A stretch of 64,000 bases of DNA from an uncultured Bacteroidia bacterium. Lineage in GTDB: Bacteria > Bacteroidota > Bacteroidia > NS11-12g > UBA955. Numbering within the stretch: the first letter of the stretch is position 1; each line of letters begins with the position of its first letter. Of this stretch, positions 54,674-64,000 are shown one piece after another. The translations under genes were made by a program, and so were the position numbers. The DNA is taken from assembly GCA_943788195.1 (NCBI GenBank), contig CALSPH010000001.1:495673-559672 (forward strand), read 5' to 3'. The notes beneath the pieces are model-generated. The model saw nothing but the letters and a program-made list of their open reading frames with translations, searched no databases and had not been told where the DNA came from.

Positions 54674-55559
54674 TATTTTAACATCACTAGCTGCAGCGAT
54701 GCTAGTAATTATGTCCAGTTGTTCAGGTAAGTCAATGACGGATGAGGAAAAAGAAAAAGAAGTGGCACCAAAAGAAGAAGTGGCCCAACCTGCAACAACA
54801 AATTCATTACTGCCATCTGAGTTTTCAAAATCAGTAACAGATACAGTGACTACTGCCAGCGGATTAAGAGTAGTTTATAGAAAGCAATTGAATGATGCCA
54901 AGCCAGCGGCAAATGATGTGGTGAAAGTGCATTACAAAGGCACGTTAACCAGTGGTTCTGAATTTGATAATTCCTTTAAACGTGGAGAGCCAATTGCATT
55001 TCCACTTGGAACAGGTAAAGTAATTAAAGGATGGGATGAAGGAATTGCATTATTGGGTAAAGGAGACATGGCAACATTTATCATCCCAGCTAATTTGGCT
55101 TATGGAGATAGAAGCATGGGTAATGGGCTGATTCCGGCCAACTCAACACTTGTGTTTGATGTTCATCTGGTTGATTTTTCAGAAGGATATAAGAAATATG
55201 ACATCACTGGAAAAACGCCAATAACAACTGCCAGCGGATTGAAGTTTTATGTAATTAAGGAAGGCGATTTATCCAAAAAACCAGTACCGGGACAAACGGC
55301 TATTGCACACTATGCAGGCTATTTAACAAACGGAACCAAGTTTGATGCAAGTTTCGATAGAGGACAACCTTTTCAATTTCAAGTAGGCCAAGGGAATGTG
55401 ATTAAAGGTTGGGATGAGGTTATTCAACTAATGGGTATTGGAAGCCAATATCAAGTGCATATACCATCCACCTTAGGGTATGGAGAACGTGGTTCAGGAG
55501 CTCAAATACCGGGCAATGCCACATTGATTTTTGACATGGAATTACTTGGAATAAAATAG
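54663..55559 (+). CDS. Tandem FKBP-type peptidyl-prolyl isomerase lipoprotein
   Basis: Lipoprotein of 298 residues (MLVIMSSC, Cys20) with two complete FKBP domains. Both begin with TTASGL and keep VIKGWDE and the LAYG or LGYG block. HYKGTLTSGSEFDNSF and HYAGYLTNGTKFDASF show an internal duplication. It catalyses proline isomerisation and helps fold envelope proteins in the periplasm. It overlaps the degenerate FKBP gene by 11 bases and is followed 3 bases later by rmlB. Confidence 0.9.
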   Translation: MKNNILTSLAAAMLVIMSSCSGKSMTDEEKEKEVAPKEEVAQPATTNSLLPSEFSKSVTDTVTTASGLRVVYRKQLNDAKPAANDVVKVHYKGTLTSGSEFDNSFKRGEPIAFPLGTGKVIKGWDEGIALLGKGDMATFIIPANLAYGDRSMGNGLIPANSTLVFDVHLVDFSEGYKKYDITGKTPITTASGLKFYVIKEGDLSKKPVPGQTAIAHYAGYLTNGTKFDASFDRGQPFQFQVGQGNVIKGWDEVIQLMGIGSQYQVHIPSTLGYGERGSGAQIPGNATLIFDMELLGIK

Positions 55560-55562
55560 CAA

Positions 55563-56621
55563 ATGAATGTATTAATTACAGGAGGAGCAGGTTTCATCGG
55601 TTCACATGTGGTAAGGCACTTTGTGAATAAATACCCTCATTACCATATTTTTAACCTAGATAAGTTGACTTATGCAGGGAATTTGGAAAATCTCACTGAT
55701 GTGGAGCAGGCCAGTAATTATACGTTTATTAAAGGAGATATTGTAGATACGAGCTTTATTGCAGACCTCTTTGCAAAATATAAATTCGATGCGGTGATTC
55801 ATTTAGCAGCTGAGAGCCATGTAGACCGGAGTATTTCGGCACCTATGGAGTTTGTGATGGCAAATGTGGTAGGTACAGTCAATTTATTAGCATCCGCACG
55901 AGATACATGGTCCAAGGACGGTCAATATGATGCGAAGAACATTTTTTATCATATTTCTACGGACGAAGTGTATGGAACATTGGGAGATACAGGGAAGTTT
56001 TTAGAGACTACACCCTACAGCCCAAATTCACCATACAGCGCATCAAAGGCCTCTTCAGATCACTTTGTAAGGGCTTGGCACCACACCTACGGTATGCCTA
56101 TAAAAATATCCAATTGTTCCAATAATTATGGATCGCATCAATTCCCAGAAAAATTGATTCCTCTTTTTATCCATAATGTAAAGAATAACAAACCTCTTCC
56201 GGTGTATGGAAAGGGAGAGAACGTAAGAGATTGGCTTTATGTGGTGGATCATGCTGTTGCTATTGATACAATTTTTCATGGAGGAACGTTGGGCGACACT
56301 TACAATATTGGGGGCAACAATGAATGGAAGAACATTGAATTAATCAAGTTGCTTTGTTCAATCATGGATAAGAAATTAGACCGTGAACCAGGCACATCAG
56401 AAAAACTAATAACCCATGTTCAAGACCGAGCGGGTCATGATTGGCGCTATGCAATTGATTCGAGTAAACTCATGGATGAATTGGACTGGAGGCCAAGTGT
56501 AACCTTTGAACAAGGGCTAGAAAAAACAATCGATTGGTACTTAACCAATGAAACTTGGCTGAATAATGTAACCAGCGGAGCATATCAAAATTATTATAAG
56601 CAGAAATATAGCGAAAGGTAA
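55563..56621 (+). CDS. rmlB: dTDP-glucose 4,6-dehydratase
   Basis: Second enzyme of dTDP-L-rhamnose and related deoxysugar synthesis. It has 352 residues. The NAD loop is [14 protein letters not shown], with [14 protein letters not shown], the catalytic [11 protein letters not shown] (Tyr-x3-Lys) and the [19 protein letters not shown] block. The gene order rmlB-rmlA is common. rmlC and rmlD are not adjacent, so the final sugar may be rhamnose (if they lie elsewhere) or another dTDP-deoxysugar. Two bases separate it from rmlA. Confidence 0.96.
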   Translation: MNVLITGGAGFIGSHVVRHFVNKYPHYHIFNLDKLTYAGNLENLTDVEQASNYTFIKGDIVDTSFIADLFAKYKFDAVIHLAAESHVDRSISAPMEFVMANVVGTVNLLASARDTWSKDGQYDAKNIFYHISTDEVYGTLGDTGKFLETTPYSPNSPYSASKASSDHFVRAWHHTYGMPIKISNCSNNYGSHQFPEKLIPLFIHNVKNNKPLPVYGKGENVRDWLYVVDHAVAIDTIFHGGTLGDTYNIGGNNEWKNIELIKLLCSIMDKKLDREPGTSEKLITHVQDRAGHDWRYAIDSSKLMDELDWRPSVTFEQGLEKTIDWYLTNETWLNNVTSGAYQNYYKQKYSER

Positions 56622-56623
56622 CA

Positions 56624-57484
56624 ATGAAAGGAATTATACTGGCAGGAGGATCGGGTACACGTTTACACCCATTAACACTAGCGATGAGCAAGCAGTTGAT
56701 GCCGGTATATGATAAGCCCATGATTTATTATCCGCTATCTACCTTAATGATGGCTGGGATTAATGAAATATTAATCATAAGTACTCCTCATGATACCCCT
56801 CATTTTAAAAGATTGTTAGGCGATGGAAGTAAGTTGGGATGTAAATTTTCATACAAGGTGCAAGAGGTGCCCAATGGTTTAGCACAAGCATTTGTTTTGG
56901 GGGAAGAATTTATTGGTAATGACAAGGTAGCTTTGGTTTTGGGGGATAATATATTCTTCGGTTCAAAACTAGCCGAATTACTGCAAGCGAATTCTGATCC
57001 GGATGGTGGAGTTATTTATGCCTATCATGTTTCTGATCCAGAACGCTATGGTGTAGTTGACTTTAACGAAGAGATGAAGGCATTAAGTATTGAGGAAAAA
57101 CCTACGCATCCCAAATCCAATTATGCAGTACCCGGGCTATATTTTTATGACAATTCAGTGGTTAAAATAGCGAAAGAGCTGAAGCCCAGTGCACGAGGAG
57201 AATATGAAATTACAGATGTAAATAAGGTTTATCTAGAACAAAACAGGCTTAAAGTAGGTGTTTTAGGACGCGGTACGGCTTGGCTAGACACGGGTACGCA
57301 TCAATCATTAATGCAGGCTGGCCAATTTGTTCAAGTGATTGAAGAACGTCAAGGATTGAAGATTGGTTGTATAGAAGAGGTCGCTTATCGAATGAATTTT
57401 ATAGATAAGAAACAATTAGCGTATTTAGCCGACCCGTTACTAAAAAGCGGTTATGGGAATTATCTCATGAACTTAATTAGATAA
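56624..57484 (+). CDS. rmlA: Glucose-1-phosphate thymidylyltransferase
   Basis: Makes dTDP-glucose from glucose 1-phosphate and dTTP, the first step of the dTDP-sugar route. It has 286 residues. The nucleotide loop is [44 protein letters not shown] and [16 protein letters not shown] are family blocks. It lies between rmlB and the export gene (5-base gap), in a polysaccharide operon. Confidence 0.97.
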   Translation: MKGIILAGGSGTRLHPLTLAMSKQLMPVYDKPMIYYPLSTLMMAGINEILIISTPHDTPHFKRLLGDGSKLGCKFSYKVQEVPNGLAQAFVLGEEFIGNDKVALVLGDNIFFGSKLAELLQANSDPDGGVIYAYHVSDPERYGVVDFNEEMKALSIEEKPTHPKSNYAVPGLYFYDNSVVKIAKELKPSARGEYEITDVNKVYLEQNRLKVGVLGRGTAWLDTGTHQSLMQAGQFVQVIEERQGLKIGCIEEVAYRMNFIDKKQLAYLADPLLKSGYGNYLMNLIR

Positions 57485-57489
57485 CAAAA

Positions 57490-60204
57490 ATGAAAAGAAA
57501 GGCACTATTGGTTATATTTTTGAGCGTTGTTGGACTTGTTTCTATCCATGCCCAGACCCCTCCTGCCACAGGATTCCCTAATATATTTGGTAATTTTGGT
57601 CAAGCACAGCAGCAGCAAGTGCAGCAACAAGCTCCAGTGCAGGATACCGTCAGACGGGCTCCTGAAATCCCGCAGGACAATGCGAAACTTAAAGCATCAC
57701 AAGACTTGGAGCTGGATAATAAAATTATGCAACTTAAAAAAGAGCAGATTTTACTCAAAGAGGAACTCGCTAATCTTCAAGGTTCAGGAGATACAACAAG
57801 GCAAGATTCCATAAACATCGCAATTAAAAAGAAGAACCTTGAATTACTTTATTTAAAGGAACAGGTTTTATTGCAAACAGAATTGCAGAAATATGGATTG
57901 GCCAATAAAGAGTTACCTCAAACGGTGATTTTTGGGCAGGATTATTTTAGAAACCCTAGAATGCGTGCATTGAATACACCGAGTGAATATGCTCCCAGTG
58001 AGTTTTATATCTTAGGCAGTGGAGATCAGATTCAAGTAGATATTTGGGGGCGTGCTGGATATTCTGGAAATTATACGGTTGATGATAAAGGGTATATTAC
58101 GATTCCTAAAAAGCAGCGTATTTATGTGAAAGGCAAAACCCTTTCTGAAGTAAGGTCTTTAGTGAAAAGTAGATTTGCTCAGATTGTAACCTTATCCGGT
58201 TCTAGTTTTAATGTTTCAGTAAGCAATACACGTTCAATTACTGTGCATGTTACGGGAGAAGTTTTCTACCCAGGGACCTACACGTTGCCTGCACTGAACT
58301 CAGCTTTTAATATACTTACCATAGCAGGTGGACCAACAAATATTGGCTCGCTTAGAGAAGTTTTAGTGCAAAGAGGTGGTGTAATTGTGGATACCTTTGA
58401 TCTGTACAAATATCTTTTTGGGGGTGCCGGAAATACAGAAATATTTCTTCAAAATAATGATTACCTAATTGTACCAACAGTTGCTAGTTTGGTGAGTATA
58501 AATGGTGGTGTTAAAAGGCAAGGAAAATTTGAAATGTTGCCAGGCGAGAAATTTACTGACCTGTTGAGATACTCAGGTGGATTTACAACAACAGGTTTCA
58601 GAAAGGACATAGTGGTTGAACGTATTATGGACCATTCCTATTATAAAGCCTTAACGTTTAACTGGGATTCTATATCTAAACTAGGTGAGAACTATGATCT
58701 TATAGATGGTGATGTTTTCAAAATAAAGAGCTTTTTAAAGGAAAATCAGTATTTGGCTCAAATAAGTGGAGGAGTGAAAGTCCCAGGCGTTTATAAAGTA
58801 CAGAAAGGAGAAAAGTTAATTGATATTATTCAAAGAGCAGGAGGGCTGCACCGCGATGCTTATATGGATAAAGCGTATTTGATTCGGACTAATAAAGATT
58901 TTACTAAAAGCTATTTTACATTTAAACCAAGCAGTGTTTCTACTAATACCTTAACACTTGAGGCCAATGACGAAGTTAAGATTTTCTCAAAGGAAGAATT
59001 CATCGATATTGCTTATTTAACGACCACTGATAATGTAAGAAATCCAATTAACATTGAATTTATACAAGGCTTAAAAGCAAGTGATTTATTAAAAATGAGT
59101 GGGGGTGTAACCGAGGAAGCTTATACGATAAGAGCTGTTATTCAAAGAACAAATCCTGATCTGACCCAATCCATTTTGCCACTGGAATTAAATGAAAAAG
59201 GGGAAGTAATCACGGATATTATCTTACAACGCAATGATATAATCAAAGTCTATGCTAAACCAAGCAAGTATGAAAAATACAAAGTAGATATTTATGGCGA
59301 GGTAAATAAACCCGCAGGTTATGCTTATTATCAAAATGTAACGCTAAAAGATTTAATAATAATGGCTGGCGGGATTAAAAAAACAGCTGAGTTTAGTAAA
59401 ATTGAAATTGCGTCAGTTGTTAAACGCGATCCAGCAACGGGAAGAATCATTCCATTACCCAAAACCTTAATAAGAATCTATACCATTACGAATGATTTTG
59501 ATAAAGATGAGGTTTCAAAAACTATATTGATCCAACCTATGGATCAGGTGTTTATTCGTAGAGCGGATATAAATGTACAAGATATTATTGTATTGGGAGG
59601 GGAGGTGAAATATCCGGGAGCCTATGCAATTGCCAGTAAGGATGAAACTTTGATGGATGTAATCGAACGAGCTGGGGGATTTACGGAGTATGCATTTTTA
59701 GCAGGAGCAGAGTTCAGAAGAACCTATTTGGATAATCAAAGTGTTCGAGTGATTTTAAATCTTAAGAAAGCCCAAAAACGCCCGAATTCACGTTTTAATT
59801 ACTTTTTAGCAGATGCGGATTCTTTGAATGTGCCGAGAATAGATCAAACCGTTCGTATAACAGGAAGCATTGAGAATCAAGAGGAGGAAGTAATTTCGTC
59901 TTATCACGTAAAAGGGAAAAGAGCAAAGCACTATATTAATCATTACGCGGGTGGGTTTGCTCAAGGTGCTTCGCGCAAATCGGTTTATGTTAAGTTGCCT
60001 AATGGTCAGAATGTACGGACTAAAAATTTCTTTCTATTTAAAGTTTACCCGAAAGTAAAAACAGGGTCTATCATTTATGTGCCTGACCGATCAAAGAAGA
60101 AGGGCTCAAAATTCAATTTGGATGGCACCCTAACGAAGATTCTTACCACAACCACTACAGCCCTGACTTTGATTGCATTAATTAATTTAGCTATGGGTAG
60201 ATAA
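57490..60204 (+). CDS. Polysaccharide export protein with multiple SLBB domains (Wza-like)
   Basis: Outer-envelope export protein of 904 residues. A signal peptide ends near SIHAQ (about residue 22). A Gln-rich low-complexity stretch (about 35-50) and a coiled-coil-like region (about 62-120) follow. Then come a polysaccharide export domain opening FYILGSGDQIQVDIWG (about 172) and about six SLBB modules (for example VTGEVFYPGTYTLP, ISGGVKVPGVYKV, YGEVNKPAGYAYY, LGGEVKYPGAYAI). A hydrophobic segment ends the protein. It is much longer than enterobacterial Wza. Paired with a Wzz-like gene (1-base overlap), it probably forms the channel for the glycan. Confidence 0.88.
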   Translation: MKRKALLVIFLSVVGLVSIHAQTPPATGFPNIFGNFGQAQQQQVQQQAPVQDTVRRAPEIPQDNAKLKASQDLELDNKIMQLKKEQILLKEELANLQGSGDTTRQDSINIAIKKKNLELLYLKEQVLLQTELQKYGLANKELPQTVIFGQDYFRNPRMRALNTPSEYAPSEFYILGSGDQIQVDIWGRAGYSGNYTVDDKGYITIPKKQRIYVKGKTLSEVRSLVKSRFAQIVTLSGSSFNVSVSNTRSITVHVTGEVFYPGTYTLPALNSAFNILTIAGGPTNIGSLREVLVQRGGVIVDTFDLYKYLFGGAGNTEIFLQNNDYLIVPTVASLVSINGGVKRQGKFEMLPGEKFTDLLRYSGGFTTTGFRKDIVVERIMDHSYYKALTFNWDSISKLGENYDLIDGDVFKIKSFLKENQYLAQISGGVKVPGVYKVQKGEKLIDIIQRAGGLHRDAYMDKAYLIRTNKDFTKSYFTFKPSSVSTNTLTLEANDEVKIFSKEEFIDIAYLTTTDNVRNPINIEFIQGLKASDLLKMSGGVTEEAYTIRAVIQRTNPDLTQSILPLELNEKGEVITDIILQRNDIIKVYAKPSKYEKYKVDIYGEVNKPAGYAYYQNVTLKDLIIMAGGIKKTAEFSKIEIASVVKRDPATGRIIPLPKTLIRIYTITNDFDKDEVSKTILIQPMDQVFIRRADINVQDIIVLGGEVKYPGAYAIASKDETLMDVIERAGGFTEYAFLAGAEFRRTYLDNQSVRVILNLKKAQKRPNSRFNYFLADADSLNVPRIDQTVRITGSIENQEEEVISSYHVKGKRAKHYINHYAGGFAQGASRKSVYVKLPNGQNVRTKNFFLFKVYPKVKTGSIIYVPDRSKKKGSKFNLDGTLTKILTTTTTALTLIALINLAMGR

Positions 60205-61271
60205 TGGCTGAGAATTTAGAAAATAGCGGCAATATTTATGACATTCTAGGACTTATTAAGCCCTATTGGAAAAAGGTAAGGTGGTTTATTCCTATATGTC
60301 TGCTAATTGGTGGTGTGCTTGGAGGATTCTTGTATTACAAAAAGTCGAAAGAATCGATTAATTTCTATGGAAAATCAACCTTTATGTTGAGTAGCGATGA
60401 TGTTGCATATAGTCCAGGTGGCTTAGGAGCCTCTTTGGGAATTATGTTACCAGGTAGTGGTGGAGGAGGTAATAAAACCATTTTATTGGAGCTGCTCAAA
60501 TCACACCGCATGATTGAAAAAACATTGTTATCCTCTGCCATGGTAGACGGGAAAATGGATTTATTGATCAATCATTATATTGAATTGAATGGATTTAGAG
60601 CTTCTTGGAAAGATAAGCCGGATTGGGCAACCTACACTTATCCAAAGGATTATAAGCATGATAGCATTGAAGATCGCGATGGTTTTTTGCGAACTGCAGC
60701 GATTAGCGTTGCCAATTATTATACACCAGTGAAAACGGATGCAGGAATTTTTGAAATCTCGTTTTTTTATCCAAACGAGAGTTTTACAAAGGCATTTTTA
60801 GATAATTTTATCCTAACTGTAATTGAGTACTATACGGAGAAAAAAACCGCTAAGGCTCGGGTGGCATTGAATTATGCAGAACGTAGACATCGACAATTAT
60901 ATGGCCGAATGAATGGACAACAGAGATCACTGGCACGAAACCAGGATCAAACCAGTGAGTTTGTTTTTATTGAAGATAAGGTACCGCAAATGAAGATGAG
61001 TAGAGATATTGAGGCAACGGCTGAAATGTTGCAAGAAGCTTCTAAAAGTTTGGCTGCCGCTCAGATGTCCTTGGTACAAGAAACTCCTTTTTTACAGGTG
61101 ATTGACGATGTGCGCTTGCCATTGGCAAAACTGGAACCGAAAAAGGAGAAATTTGGACTGATTGGTTTTTTGGCGGGCTTCTTAGGAAGCCTAATTCTGA
61201 TCGTAGGAATCATTGTGGCGCGAGATTTTCTTAAAAAGCAAAAAGAAGAATACCTGGCCAAAACAGCATAG
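60204..61271 (+). CDS. Wzz-type chain-length determinant protein
   Basis: Inner-membrane protein of 355 residues with the two-transmembrane Wzz layout: segment one near WFIPICLLIGGVLGGFLYY (about 30-48), a large periplasmic part with coiled-coil-like helices (about 200-290), and segment two near FGLIGFLAGFLGSLILIVG. A Pro and Gly-rich motif precedes segment two (LAKLEPKKEKF). No kinase domain is fused. It would set polymer length together with the SLBB export protein. It starts at the last base of that gene's stop. Confidence 0.85.
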   Translation: MAENLENSGNIYDILGLIKPYWKKVRWFIPICLLIGGVLGGFLYYKKSKESINFYGKSTFMLSSDDVAYSPGGLGASLGIMLPGSGGGGNKTILLELLKSHRMIEKTLLSSAMVDGKMDLLINHYIELNGFRASWKDKPDWATYTYPKDYKHDSIEDRDGFLRTAAISVANYYTPVKTDAGIFEISFFYPNESFTKAFLDNFILTVIEYYTEKKTAKARVALNYAERRHRQLYGRMNGQQRSLARNQDQTSEFVFIEDKVPQMKMSRDIEATAEMLQEASKSLAAAQMSLVQETPFLQVIDDVRLPLAKLEPKKEKFGLIGFLAGFLGSLILIVGIIVARDFLKKQKEEYLAKTA

Positions 61272-61272
61272 C

Positions 61273-62076
61273 ATGATTGTCGGAATTGTTAAAGGGGGGT
61301 TAGGCAATCAATTGTTTCAATATGCTGCAACCCGTACTTTGGCAAAATACCATCAAGTTCCTTTCCAACTCAATATCGCAGCGTTTTCAGCTTCAGACCA
61401 TCGATCTTTTCGTTTAGATGATTTGTTAACCTTGGATCAAACATGGATTACAAAAAATGCGTTGCCGAAAAATACCTTCGCAAATCGGATATTTGATCAT
61501 CTAAAACCATGGTATAAAAGGTTTTATATCAAAGAGCGAGAAGGTCATTCCAAGGATTATTTTTTCAAATTCCCTGCGCAGTGCATAATTGATGGTTATT
61601 GGCAGCAGTTGACTTTTATCAAATTAACAGATATGAAAGTCGAGCTTAGCGCAGCGCAACATCATCCAGCACATCAGGTTGCAGTGCACTTTCGGGGCGG
61701 AGATTATATGGACAATCCTGACACTGCGGATTATCACGGCAATTTGAATGAGGCGTATTACAAGAAAGCATTTGCTACCATGCTTGCCAAATTCCCACAT
61801 GTGGAGTTCTTTCTTTTTTCGGATCAGCCGGAGCGATTTAAATATACTTTTTTAAAAGAATACAACGTAAATTGGATCGATGAGAAGGATGAAGTTAAGG
61901 CCTTTAGAAAATTACTGCATTTTCAAAGTTTTATCATTGCCAATAGCAGCTTTAGTTGGTGGCCTGCATTTATTAATGATGACAAAGAAGGTTTGATCAT
62001 CGCTCCAAACAAATGGTTTCAAGTTAAAGCCTTGCAAAATTATTCTCCGGTTTTATCTCATTGGTTACGTTTATGA
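61273..62076 (+). CDS. Family 11 glycosyltransferase (alpha-1,2-fucosyltransferase-like)
   Basis: Cytoplasmic glycosyltransferase of 267 residues. The GT11 blocks are visible: GGLGNQLFQYAATRTLA at the N-terminus, VAVHFRGGDYMDNP (HxRxGDY donor site), and FIIANSSFSWWPAFI. The usual donor is GDP-fucose, but no GDP-fucose synthesis gene is in the window. The ATG at 61273 is chosen because a longer in-frame start would lie deep in the previous gene. It overlaps the next gene by 4 bases (ATGA). Confidence 0.88.
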   Translation: MIVGIVKGGLGNQLFQYAATRTLAKYHQVPFQLNIAAFSASDHRSFRLDDLLTLDQTWITKNALPKNTFANRIFDHLKPWYKRFYIKEREGHSKDYFFKFPAQCIIDGYWQQLTFIKLTDMKVELSAAQHHPAHQVAVHFRGGDYMDNPDTADYHGNLNEAYYKKAFATMLAKFPHVEFFLFSDQPERFKYTFLKEYNVNWIDEKDEVKAFRKLLHFQSFIIANSSFSWWPAFINDDKEGLIIAPNKWFQVKALQNYSPVLSHWLRL

Positions 62077-62936
62077 ATAAGCTGACGGTTATAACGTATG
62101 TACATCGGAACGAGCAAAACTTAGATCGTTGTATCAAAGGGTTATTGGAACAAAAGACGGAGTTTAATTGGATTGTGCTTTGTTATAAAAAGATTGAAAA
62201 TCTACCTAAAACAATACCCATCGACCAACTAATTCTGAAAGAAGAAATCACCAATAAAGCTGCAGCGTATAATTGGATTTTACCGCAAATACAATCGGAA
62301 TTCATGGCCTATAATGATACGGACGATATATCCTTAAGTCAGCGATTTGAAATGCAAATGGCCTATTTGGAGCAACATCCCAGCATTGACATCTTGGGAA
62401 CAGGCTTAATCATCGATGACTCCTATCAGGGATGGGACGTTTTTACGGAGGACAATCAAATCAAAGCATTTATGTTGATTAATAATCCAATGGTAAATTC
62501 TTCTGTAATGCTTCGCAATAAAAGTGGAATATGGGGTAAGAAGGTGCGTTACGATGAGTCCTTAGATCGAGCCGAAGATTATCAATTTTGGTTGGATTGC
62601 GCGAAGCAAAATTTAGGAATGGCAAACTTAACCACACCCCTTATCAGCTATAAAACCAATGCGAAGCGAAGTGCAAATGATACGGAATTGGTCTTATCGC
62701 GAAGTATCCGCGAAAAGGCGTTTGGTTTGTTTGATTTGAATTTCAATGAGCTGGACTTGAATGCTGCTTATCATACATTCGCTGAGAAGGCTTCAACTCG
62801 CTCGTCCAATAAAGTTAAATTTGAACATATTCTGATTCGAAATCATCCGAATAAGTCCTTGATGAAATCCGTTTTGAAAAGACACCGAAAACGATCAACG
62901 ATTTGGAGTCGCATAAAGCACAGAATCATTGGATGA
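62073..62936 (+). CDS. Family 2 glycosyltransferase
   Basis: GT-A fold glycosyltransferase of 287 residues. It opens LTVITYVHRNEQNLDRCIKG. The donor-site region YNDTDDISLSQRFEMQMAYL includes a DxD-like acidic cluster, followed by EQHPSIDILGTG and AEDYQFWLDCAKQ (the ED of many GT2 enzymes). The C-terminal tail is strongly basic (KRHRKRSTIWSRIKHR), perhaps touching the membrane. It is the last gene of the glycan run. A 77-base gap without a clear promoter or terminator separates it from mpl. Confidence 0.85.
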   Translation: MNKLTVITYVHRNEQNLDRCIKGLLEQKTEFNWIVLCYKKIENLPKTIPIDQLILKEEITNKAAAYNWILPQIQSEFMAYNDTDDISLSQRFEMQMAYLEQHPSIDILGTGLIIDDSYQGWDVFTEDNQIKAFMLINNPMVNSSVMLRNKSGIWGKKVRYDESLDRAEDYQFWLDCAKQNLGMANLTTPLISYKTNAKRSANDTELVLSRSIREKAFGLFDLNFNELDLNAAYHTFAEKASTRSSNKVKFEHILIRNHPNKSLMKSVLKRHRKRSTIWSRIKHRIIG

Positions 62937-63013
62937 TTGGTTTCAGTTCTTGTGTACCCGTTGAAAACATGTAATTCAAAATTCAAAAAAAATGGTTTGC
63001 TTTGAAAGACGCC

Positions 63014-64000
63014 ATGCGAATACACTTGATTTCGATAGGAGGTGCGGTAATGCACAATTTTGCACTTGCCCTGCATGATGTAGGACATCATGTTTCGGGC
63101 AGTGACGATGCTATTTTTGAGCCATCCAAGGGAAGATTAGATCAACATGGTTTATTACCTAAAGAAATGGGATGGGATGCAGCACGTATCACGGCTGATA
63201 TTGATTTTATTATTCTTGGTATGCATGCTAGACAAGACAACCCAGAACTGTTGAAAGCAAAGGAATTGGGATTGCCCATGTATAGTTTTCCAGCTTACAC
63301 TTTCGAACAATCCAAAGACCAGACAAGAATGGTGGTTGCGGGCAGTCACGGTAAAACAACAACAACGGGTATGCTCATGCATGTTTTTGATGCCCTTCAA
63401 AAGGAATTTGATTACCTAGTTGGATCGCAATTGGATGGCTACCAGCGTATGGTGCAGTTCTCTGATGCACCCATTATTCTGATAGAAGGAGATGAATACT
63501 TGAGTTCACCCTTAGATCTACGTCCCAAATTTTTGCATTACAAGCCTCAATTGGCTATGATTACGGGCATTGCTTGGGACCATATTAATGTTTTTCCTAC
63601 CTATGCCAATTATGTAGAGCAGTTTGAATTGTTTATGCGATCTATGCCTAAAGGTTCCGTATGCTTTTATAATCAAGACGATAAAGATTTGAATGCGCTA
63701 GCGATTACTCTTAAAGGTCAAATAGATGTAAACCTTAAACCTTATGGAATCCTGCCCTATTCTACCGCCAAGGAAGGGATTGTCATTCACTTTGAGGGAA
63801 AGGATTATCCCATGCCGTGGTTTGGGAAACACAATGTGTCCAATGTGACGGGGGCGATGTTGATGGCTAAAGAATATGGCATAAGCCATGTCGATTTTAT
63901 ACAATCCATGCAAAGTTTTGGAGGTACTGCAAGAAGGCTTGAAACCCTTTATGAAGACTCCAATTTGACCGTGATACGCGATTTTGCGCATTCACCAAGC
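63014..64000 (+). CDS. mpl: UDP-N-acetylmuramate:murein-peptide ligase (5' part)
   Basis: Mur-ligase family enzyme, cut by the window end after 329 codons. Mpl reattaches recovered murein tripeptide to UDP-MurNAc in peptidoglycan recycling. The N-terminus MRIHLISIGGAVMHNFALAL and SGSDDAIFEPS match the MurC/Mpl UDP-binding domain. The P-loop is AGSHGKTTTTGML (near residue 115), followed by EGDEYLSS, ITGIAWDHINVFPTY, and DFAHSPS at the end of the window. GIAWDHIN and DFAHSPS favour Mpl over MurC. An in-frame TTG lies 12 bases upstream, but the ATG is preferred. Confidence 0.9.
   Translation, partial: MRIHLISIGGAVMHNFALALHDVGHHVSGSDDAIFEPSKGRLDQHGLLPKEMGWDAARITADIDFIILGMHARQDNPELLKAKELGLPMYSFPAYTFEQSKDQTRMVVAGSHGKTTTTGMLMHVFDALQKEFDYLVGSQLDGYQRMVQFSDAPIILIEGDEYLSSPLDLRPKFLHYKPQLAMITGIAWDHINVFPTYANYVEQFELFMRSMPKGSVCFYNQDDKDLNALAITLKGQIDVNLKPYGILPYSTAKEGIVIHFEGKDYPMPWFGKHNVSNVTGAMLMAKEYGISHVDFIQSMQSFGGTARRLETLYEDSNLTVIRDFAHSPS

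Noticed and set aside
57600-57650. Gln-rich repeat in the SLBB export gene as a possible expanded nucleotide repeat
   Set aside because: The CAG/CAA codons are mixed and the run is short. It looks like ordinary protein low complexity, not an expanding repeat.
1-64000. CRISPR arrays, tRNA or rRNA genes, insertion sequences, phage genes
   Set aside because: No regular spaced repeats, cloverleaf-like sequences, transposase, integrase or phage structural genes were recognised on either strand by reading. A dedicated search was not possible.

Overview
The window is chromosomal DNA of a member of the Bacteroidota. The DNA is AT-rich. Ten or more genes carry an upstream TAnnTTTG element, the -7 promoter signature of this phylum. 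One large secreted protein ends in a type IX secretion sorting domain. Other marks of the phylum are a DUF4271 gene next to hemD, LytS/LytTR two-component proteins with a Reg_prop/Y_Y_Y sensor, a TonB-dependent receptor, the bacillithiol-type protein YtxJ and menaquinone synthesis (MenD). Order and genus cannot be fixed from the sequence alone. No tRNA, rRNA, CRISPR array, insertion sequence, integrase or phage gene was recognised. No gene-free stretch exceeds 300 bases; the longest is about 190 bases (52610-52802).

Layout. 1-2540: end of a TonB receptor, convergent with ddl. 2633-5990: ald, tadA, a glycosyltransferase and a small SDR protein in one run. 5973-11693: glycan genes (O-antigen-ligase-like protein, acyltransferase, glycosyltransferase) running into menD and a META-domain lipoprotein. 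11671-12720: trhO. 12860-20802: a 1359-residue mosaic surface protein closed by a terminator, then an M49-like metallopeptidase and a Prc/Tsp-type protease. 20864-24563 (minus): lipoprotein, B12-binding protein, gltX, hemW. 24635-28123: Omp85-like protein, DUF4271 protein, hemD. 28120-32079: methyltransferase, a 44-residue lipoprotein, ytxJ, lysC, fbp. 32083-38301: a second glycan island (GT39-like, GT2, SDR, GNAT, FemAB-like, GT39). 38306-41020: sucA.

41109-47845 (minus) is a signalling cluster. In transcription order it holds a degenerate LytS-type kinase, a canonical LytTR regulator, a 1001-residue Reg_prop sensor kinase, a second regulator with a divergent output domain, a DUF4340-like protein and a small membrane protein. 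Two direct repeats 21 bases apart lie upstream and resemble a LytTR operator. I consider this the most interesting locus.

47978-52609 (minus): CorC-type transporter, persulfide dioxygenase-rhodanese fusion, a second S41 protease, ndk. 52803-62936: a tightly packed run of ten genes (nrnA, two FKBP lipoproteins, rmlB, rmlA, SLBB export protein, Wzz-like protein, GT11, GT2), which looks like a surface-polysaccharide synthesis and export operon. 63014 to the end: the first part of mpl (peptidoglycan recycling).

Genes are densely packed, with many ATGA/TAATG junctions and several convergent pairs whose 3' ends overlap. Only two clear hairpin terminators were seen.
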